A stretch of DNA of 64,000 bases, taken from positions 89,582,302 through 89,646,301 of the forward strand of contig NC_133164.1 in the NCBI RefSeq assembly GCF_040802235.1, in the 5' to 3' direction. Of the stretch, positions 58,607-64,000 are shown one piece after another. The translations under genes were made by a program, and so were the position numbers. The stretch is from Manis javanica (Eukaryota > Chordata > Mammalia > Pholidota > Manidae). Below the pieces are notes generated by a model. That model saw only the letters and a list, made by a program, of their open reading frames with translations, searched no databases and was not told the origin of the DNA. Positions within the stretch are counted from its first letter, which is position 1, and each line of letters starts with the position of its first letter.

Positions 58607-58610
58607 CATC

Positions 58611-60342
58611 CGCGAGGATACAGCTGCGGCCTGAATGCCTACTGCTGCTGGTACTGGCGACACGGTTGGCCCTGAACTTGGACTCTGGACTCGGTGCACC
58701 CTGCTGGGGTTAGCCACTAACCCCAGAAGCAAGTGACTACTGCCTTCTTTGTTGCTTCTAGAAAGAATTCTTCAGTGTCCATGGTCCTGCCCTTTTGTAT
58801 CACTTGCTCTTGATGCAAAATCACGGAAGCAGGCGTTACTCCCTGAGTCCTGGTCATGCACGCATGTTGCCTTACCTGCCAGGGGAGCAGAAAAGCTGGT
58901 GTTGTCAGCTTCTGCAGTTGGAAGGTACATTGTGTTCCCAGCAAGATTCATAAGGTGGGAAAAGCATTCAGATCCTCAAAAATGCAAAATAAAACACTGC
59001 CTCCAGCACAGCCCCTTCTCCAGCCATGCCAGACATGTGGAGAGCAGCCTCCTTCCTGAGAAACAGCTGTGAGCTTTCCCAGAGTGGAGATGACTCTGCT
59101 GCCGATGCATGGCCTTTACCTTTTTTGGGCTTCTTGTTGTGACAACCAATAGCGTGTCTTTTCAGATTGCCCAAACACCCCCAGTGGTGGTGCCATTCCG
59201 TTTGAGAACCACCATGCTAGCGGACTGAGTGTTCAGAAAGTCAGGACTGCTTTCTGCCAAAGGCTGAGTTCCAAAAGGAATATTTAAGCTGTAGCTCACC
59301 TGATTTGAAATGACACTTCTGCTTAAAGCTCATTAAAAAAAGAATATACTTATAAAAATGAAAATGCTGAATCAATATAAGTGATCATCATTAGGCCCTA
59401 CAGATATGCATAGCTGTTGTCAAAAAGATCTCTGAAGGGTCATGTCATTAGGGCATTGGACACACAGCTTAAAGGGTAATTTTAGCCTTAGGTAAAAACT
59501 CTGATTTAGACCATGGATGCTGAACCTTAAGAAAGATGTAATGGAGGGAGAAAGGAATAGAAATGACAATTAAAAGTAGGAAAGGACCATTGTAAGTTCA
59601 GACCAGAAACGTTAGAAGTTTTTAGGTAGAAAGAGGAGACTGCATTATTATGGAGGGGTGGACTTAGTTATGAAAACTGACAATAACATCATTTGGGATG
59701 TGGTTTAAGACAGATCATCATCACTGAGAAATAGTTTGCTAAAGTCTACCATGGTGTTAAGTCAATTCAAGAAATTAACATATTTTTAGTAGTTGTTGAG
59801 TCTAAAAATGTTTAGATTCAAGGTGAATTTAGAAAACTTGGTTGCTGATTATTAAAGTCAAGTTAGTTTAATCTCTGTCTTGGAAAAACATGACTGTATC
59901 ACTTTCCTTGTTCTGTAAGTTTGTAAGAAAAATTTTTAGACTACTGATCCCGTCAGTGAGTGAACTAAAATATCATAGCCAATTTTCTTGTAAATTATAT
60001 AAAAAAAAAATAGCATGAATGAGAAAAGTAAGTTTTACAAGGGGAATCAGTGCCCTGACAGAGAAATTCCCTGACAGTTTGAGTAACCACACAGAGTATA
60101 GTGAAATATGACTTAACTATGAAATTGAACTCAGAACACTTGGGTACCAATGGGCTTCAGCTTATTTTAAATCACTGCCAAATCTATTTGTAAACTGTTA
60201 GTTGTGGATAACATGTCCTTGAGTAACATATATTAGGCTCAAGTTCTGCATTTTGAGTCTCCTTAGGGAATGGTGATTAAAGTCCACAAGGACTGAAAAT
60301 CATGCTGTATGTCATCAATCATACATTTTTTTTTTTCTCATG
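58611..60342. other. Unassigned intron 2 tract
   Basis: No exon or large element recognised. T-runs at 60326-60336 lie next to the L1 tail. Confidence 0.4.
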
Positions 60343-63300
60343 TTTTTTTTTTTTTTTTTTGAGAGGGCATCTCTCATATTTATTGATGAAATGGTTGTTA
60401 ACAACAATAAAAATCAGTATAGGGGGGTCAACGCTCAATGTACAATCATTAATCCATCTCAAGCCTAATTCTCGTCAGTCTCCAATCTTCTGAAGCATAA
60501 CGAACAAGTTCTTACATGGTGAACGAATTCTTACATAGTGAATAAATTCTTACATGGTGAACAGTACAAGGGCAGTCATCACAGAAACTTTCGGTTTTGA
60601 TCATGCAATATGACCTATAAACAATCAGGTCAAATATGAATATTCGTTTGATTTTTGTACTTGATTTATATGTTGATCCCACATTTCTCCTATTATTATT
60701 ATTATTTTTATTTTTAATAAAATGCTGAAGTGGTAGGTAGATGCAAGATAAAGGTAGAAAACATAGTTTAGTGCTGTAAGAAGGCAAATGTAGATGATCA
60801 GATGATCAGGTGTGTGCCTATGGACTAAGTATTAATCCAGGCTAGACAAGGGCAGCAAGACATCCACGGATGCAGAAGATTTCTCTCAAAGCAGGGGGGG
60901 TGAGGTTCTGAGCCTCACCTCTGTTGATCCCCAAATTCTCACCTGATGGCCCCCCTGCGACTGTGCCTGTCTTAGGTTGTTCCTCCCTTGAGGAATCTTA
61001 CCCGTCTCTGGCTAACCAGTCATCTTCCGGGGCCATACAGGGAAATGTAAAGTTGGTAAGTGAGAGAGAAGCCATATTGTTTGCAAAGGTTAGCTTTTTA
61101 CTTCTTTGCAGATTTATGCCCTGTGGCTTCTATGCCCAGCACTTGTCTCGAGGTATCTTTACCACCTGGAGGAATTATGATACTCGGTAAATTCGATATG
61201 AGGCACGAATTCTATTTAAGCGTTGTAATTAGGAAGGAAGAAGAAAAGCTATAGATGTAGCATATGAAGGAAACTTGGGAGGATTGATTATTTCTTTGAC
61301 ATATCTTCTTGTAGAGTACCTTAAGTATGTATAGGTTTTAAACTACTAACTAATTTGCACACACATATTAACATAATAGGAATACGGTGACATAAACAAA
61401 GCAAATCTATAATTACCAGCCATCTCCAGTGAAGCCAAGAAAACCATTTAGGCACCCTAGGCATTTGTGAAAATTTATCTATGATATGATGGATATTCTC
61501 CAATTGTACTTGAACCATCAGACAAATTAAAGCAGCCCATTTCTGGGATCTGTTCACATCCCATATGTTTTTAACCATAGATAGTCTATAGTCATGAGAT
61601 TTTGGAGTGCTACAACTTGCACCCCTCCCAACTCCTGATTGAGTTCCAACAGTACAGATCCGGTCAAATTCGTTGTCTCACTGTATGCACATGCCAGCCT
61701 AGACATCTCCCTCCTCATTCTTATGGCAAGTCCAGGAGATGGTGGGCTGGATGCAGCCACAACCGCAGCATCGTCCGGATCCCTGTGGAGGCTTTTTGAT
61801 GATCATCTCCCGGCACAAGTCCTCCAGAGAGTGCTGATGCCAGAAGCTCCTCCTCATATCGTATCTTATTTCATTTTCTGGGTATCCAAGCTAGGCCTTG
61901 ATCTTCTGCGTAGAAACAAACAGACCCTTTGCCCACACTTTGACATGCCCTCTATACCACTGTGCAGAACTCATTGGAGGTCAGCACACAGTAACTGCTT
62001 TTTTTTTTTTTTTTTTTAATTAAGAGAAAGGAATATTATCAGAAAAGAGTACCTCCATAGCTGATCATCTGACACCCTTTAAGTGATCAACATTAAGGAT
62101 ATTTAAAGCATGCGTTGATCTTTGATTTACCAATAGTTTTATCCTGTTAAGGAGTAATCCCCCTTTTCTTTCCTTCTTTTTTTTTTTTTTTTTTTAAATT
62201 TTTAATCTACACTTACATGAAGAATACTATGTTTACTATGCTCTCCCCTATATCAGGTCCCCCCTAACAACCACACTACGGTTACTGTCCATCAGCTTAG
62301 CAAAATGTTGTAGAGTCACTACTTGTCCTCTCTGTGTTGTGCAGCCCACCCTCCCCTTTCTCCCTCCCCCCCATGCATGCTAATCTTAATACCCCCCTTC
62401 TTCTTCCCCCCCCTTATCCCTCCCTGCCCACCCATCCTCCCCAGTTCCTTTCCCTTTGGTACCTGTTAGTCCATTTTTGGGTTCTGTAATTCCACTGCTG
62501 TTTTGTTCCTTCAGTTTTTCCTTTGTTCCTATACTCCTCAGATGAGTGAAATCATTTGGTATTTCTCTTTCTCCGCTTGGCTTATTTCGCTGAGCATAAT
62601 ACTCTCCAGCTCCATCCATGTTGCTGCAAATGGTTGGATTTTTCCACTTCTTATGGCTGAGTAGTATTCCATTGTGTATATGTACCACATCTTCTTTATC
62701 CATTCATCTACCGATGGACATTTAGGTTGCTTCCAATTCTTGGCTATTGTAAATAGTGCTGCGATAAACATAGGAGTGCATCTGTCTTTCTCAAACTTGA
62801 TTGCTGCATTCTTAGGGTAAATTCCTAGGAGTGGAATTCCTGGGTCAAATGGTAGGTCTGTTTTGAGCATTTTGATGCACCTCCATACTGCTTTCCACAA
62901 TGGTTGAACTAATTTACATTCCCACCAGCAGTGTAGGAGGGTTCCCCTTTCTCCACAGCCTCGCCAACATTTGTTGTTGTTTGTCTTTTGGATGGCAGCT
63001 ATGGTGTGAGGTGATACCTCATTGTAGTTTTAATTTGCATTTCTCTGATAATTAGCGATGTGGAGCATCTTTTCATGTGTCTCTTGGCCATCTGTATTTC
63101 TTTTTTGGAGAACTGTCTGTTCAGTTCCTCTGCCCATTTTTTAATTGGGTTATTTGTTTTTTGTTTGTTGAGGCGTGTGAGCTCTTTATATATTCTGGAT
63201 GTCAAGCCTTTATCGGATCTGTCATTTTCAAATATATTCTCCCATACTGTAGGGTTCCTTTTTGTTCTATTGATGGTGTCTTTCGCTGTACAGAAGCTTT

Positions 63301-64000
63301 TCAGCTTGATATAGTCCCACTTGCTCATTTTTGCTGTTGTTTTCCTTGCCCGGGGAGATATGTTCAAGAAGAGATCACTCATGTTTATGTCTAAGAGGTT
63401 TTTGCCTATGTTTTTTTCCAAGAGTTTAATGGTTTCATGACTTACATTCAGGTCTTTGATCCATTTTGAGTTTACCTTTGTATATGGGGTTAGACAATGG
63501 TCCAGTTTCATTCTCCTACATGTAGCTGTCCAGTTTTGCCAGCACCATCTGTTGAAGAGACTGTCATTTTGCCATTGTATGTCCATGGCTCCCTTATCAA
63601 ATATTAATTGACCATATATGTTTGGGTTAATTTCTGGGGTCTCTAATCTGTTCCACTGGTCTGTGGCTCTGTTCTTGTGCCAGTACCAAATTGTCTTGAT
63701 TACTATGGCTTTGTAGTAGAGCTTGAAGTTGGGGAGTGAGATCCCCCCTACTTTATTCTTCTTTTTCAGGATTGCTTTGGCTATTCGGGGTCTTTGGTGT
63801 TTCCATATGAATTTTTGAATTATTTGTTCCAATTCATTGAAGAATGTTGCTGGTAATTTGAGAGGGATTGCATCAAATCTGTATATTGCTTTGGGCAGGA
63901 TGGCCATTTTGACGATATTAATTCTTCCTAGCCACGAGCATGGGATGAGTTTCCATCTGTTAGTGTCCCCTTTAATTTCTCTTAAGAGTGACTTGTAGTT
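60343..64000 (-). mobile_element. Relatively young L1, 3' portion (5' end outside window)
   Basis: Minus-strand L1: polyA (T-run 60343-60360) at the left end, then about 2.2 kb of 3' UTR, then the ORF2 C-terminal region to the window edge. Two further T-runs (61999-62017 and 62177-62195) divide the 3' UTR. The segment next to ORF2 (62205-62335) is the counterpart of the older L1 tail at 9.6 kb. I recall this 3' UTR from pangolin sequence. Confidence 0.85.
62538..64000 (-). pseudogene. L1 ORF2 C-terminal region, one frameshift
   Basis: ORF2 encodes the endonuclease/reverse transcriptase of L1. From 64000 down to 62999 one frame is open (334 codons), beginning [17 protein letters not shown] at the edge. 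The landmarks [25 protein letters not shown] and [14 protein letters not shown] are typical of the region after the RT domain. At about 62995-63000 the frame is lost by a one-base change (MRYHLTP then a stop). The other frame resumes at once with AAIQKTNNNKCWRGCGEKG, includes WWECKLVQPLWKAVWR and MWYIYTMEYYSAI, and ends near 62538. The RT active-site region lies outside the window. Confidence 0.85.

Larger units (their letters stand above)
37577..64000 (+). other. LAMA3: LAMA3 intron 2, 5' part (continues beyond window)
   Basis: Starts at a GTAACT donor. I looked for the next LN-domain exon (expected to begin near LFHVAYILIKF in human) and did not find it, so the intron is at least 26.4 kb here. 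It is filled with L1, L2, MIR, ERV LTR and simple repeats listed separately. Confidence 0.85.

Noticed and set aside
37577-64000. Search for LAMA3 exon 3
   Set aside because: No sequence encoding the expected next LN-domain segment with splice sites was found; it should lie beyond the window.

Overview
The window is chromosomal DNA from a placental mammal. It holds the 5' end of LAMA3 (laminin subunit alpha-3, long alpha-3B form) on the + strand. Two coding exons are visible: exon 1 (15417-15683), inside a CpG-rich promoter, and exon 2 (37424-37576). They join in phase 0 and encode the signal peptide and the start of the laminin N-terminal domain. I recognise no other cellular gene. Nearly all other open frames are repeat remnants or chance frames in GC-rich or simple sequence.

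Layout: 1-14.9 kb is upstream flank, with a partial solo LTR, a gag-only ERV-L-like provirus, two related ERV LTRs, MIRs, a short young L1 insertion and an old L1 block. 14.9-15.9 kb is the promoter and exon 1. 15.7-37.4 kb is intron 1 (21,740 bp), with L1, L2, MIR, MER5A and a deleted Tigger1-type DNA transposon. From 37.6 kb to the window end is the start of intron 2, with L1, L2, MLT1, solo LTRs with target-site duplications, a 200-bp polypyrimidine microsatellite, and at 60.3-64.0 kb the 3' part of a relatively young minus-strand L1. Exon 3 was not found, so intron 2 runs past the window.

Organism: no Alu, rodent B1/B2, carnivore tRNA-Lys SINE or ruminant BovA/BovB was seen; the only SINEs recognised are old MIRs. 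The young L1 has a long (about 2.2 kb) 3' UTR with internal A-tracts, which I recall from pangolins (Pholidota). That assignment is from memory and is only moderately secure; a laurasiatherian mammal is the safer statement.

No wholly new system is claimed. The observations most worth checking are: (1) a 74-bp chimeric segment in intron 1 matching two separate nearby sites joined at a 4-base overlap; (2) two L1 copies with composite 3' ends suggesting 3' transduction, one flanked by a 19-bp target-site duplication; (3) a pair of identical p53/p63-type decamers about 340 bp upstream of the LAMA3 start codon; (4) a 117-bp inverted duplication in intron 2; and (5) a (GGAA)n tract growing from an L1 tail.
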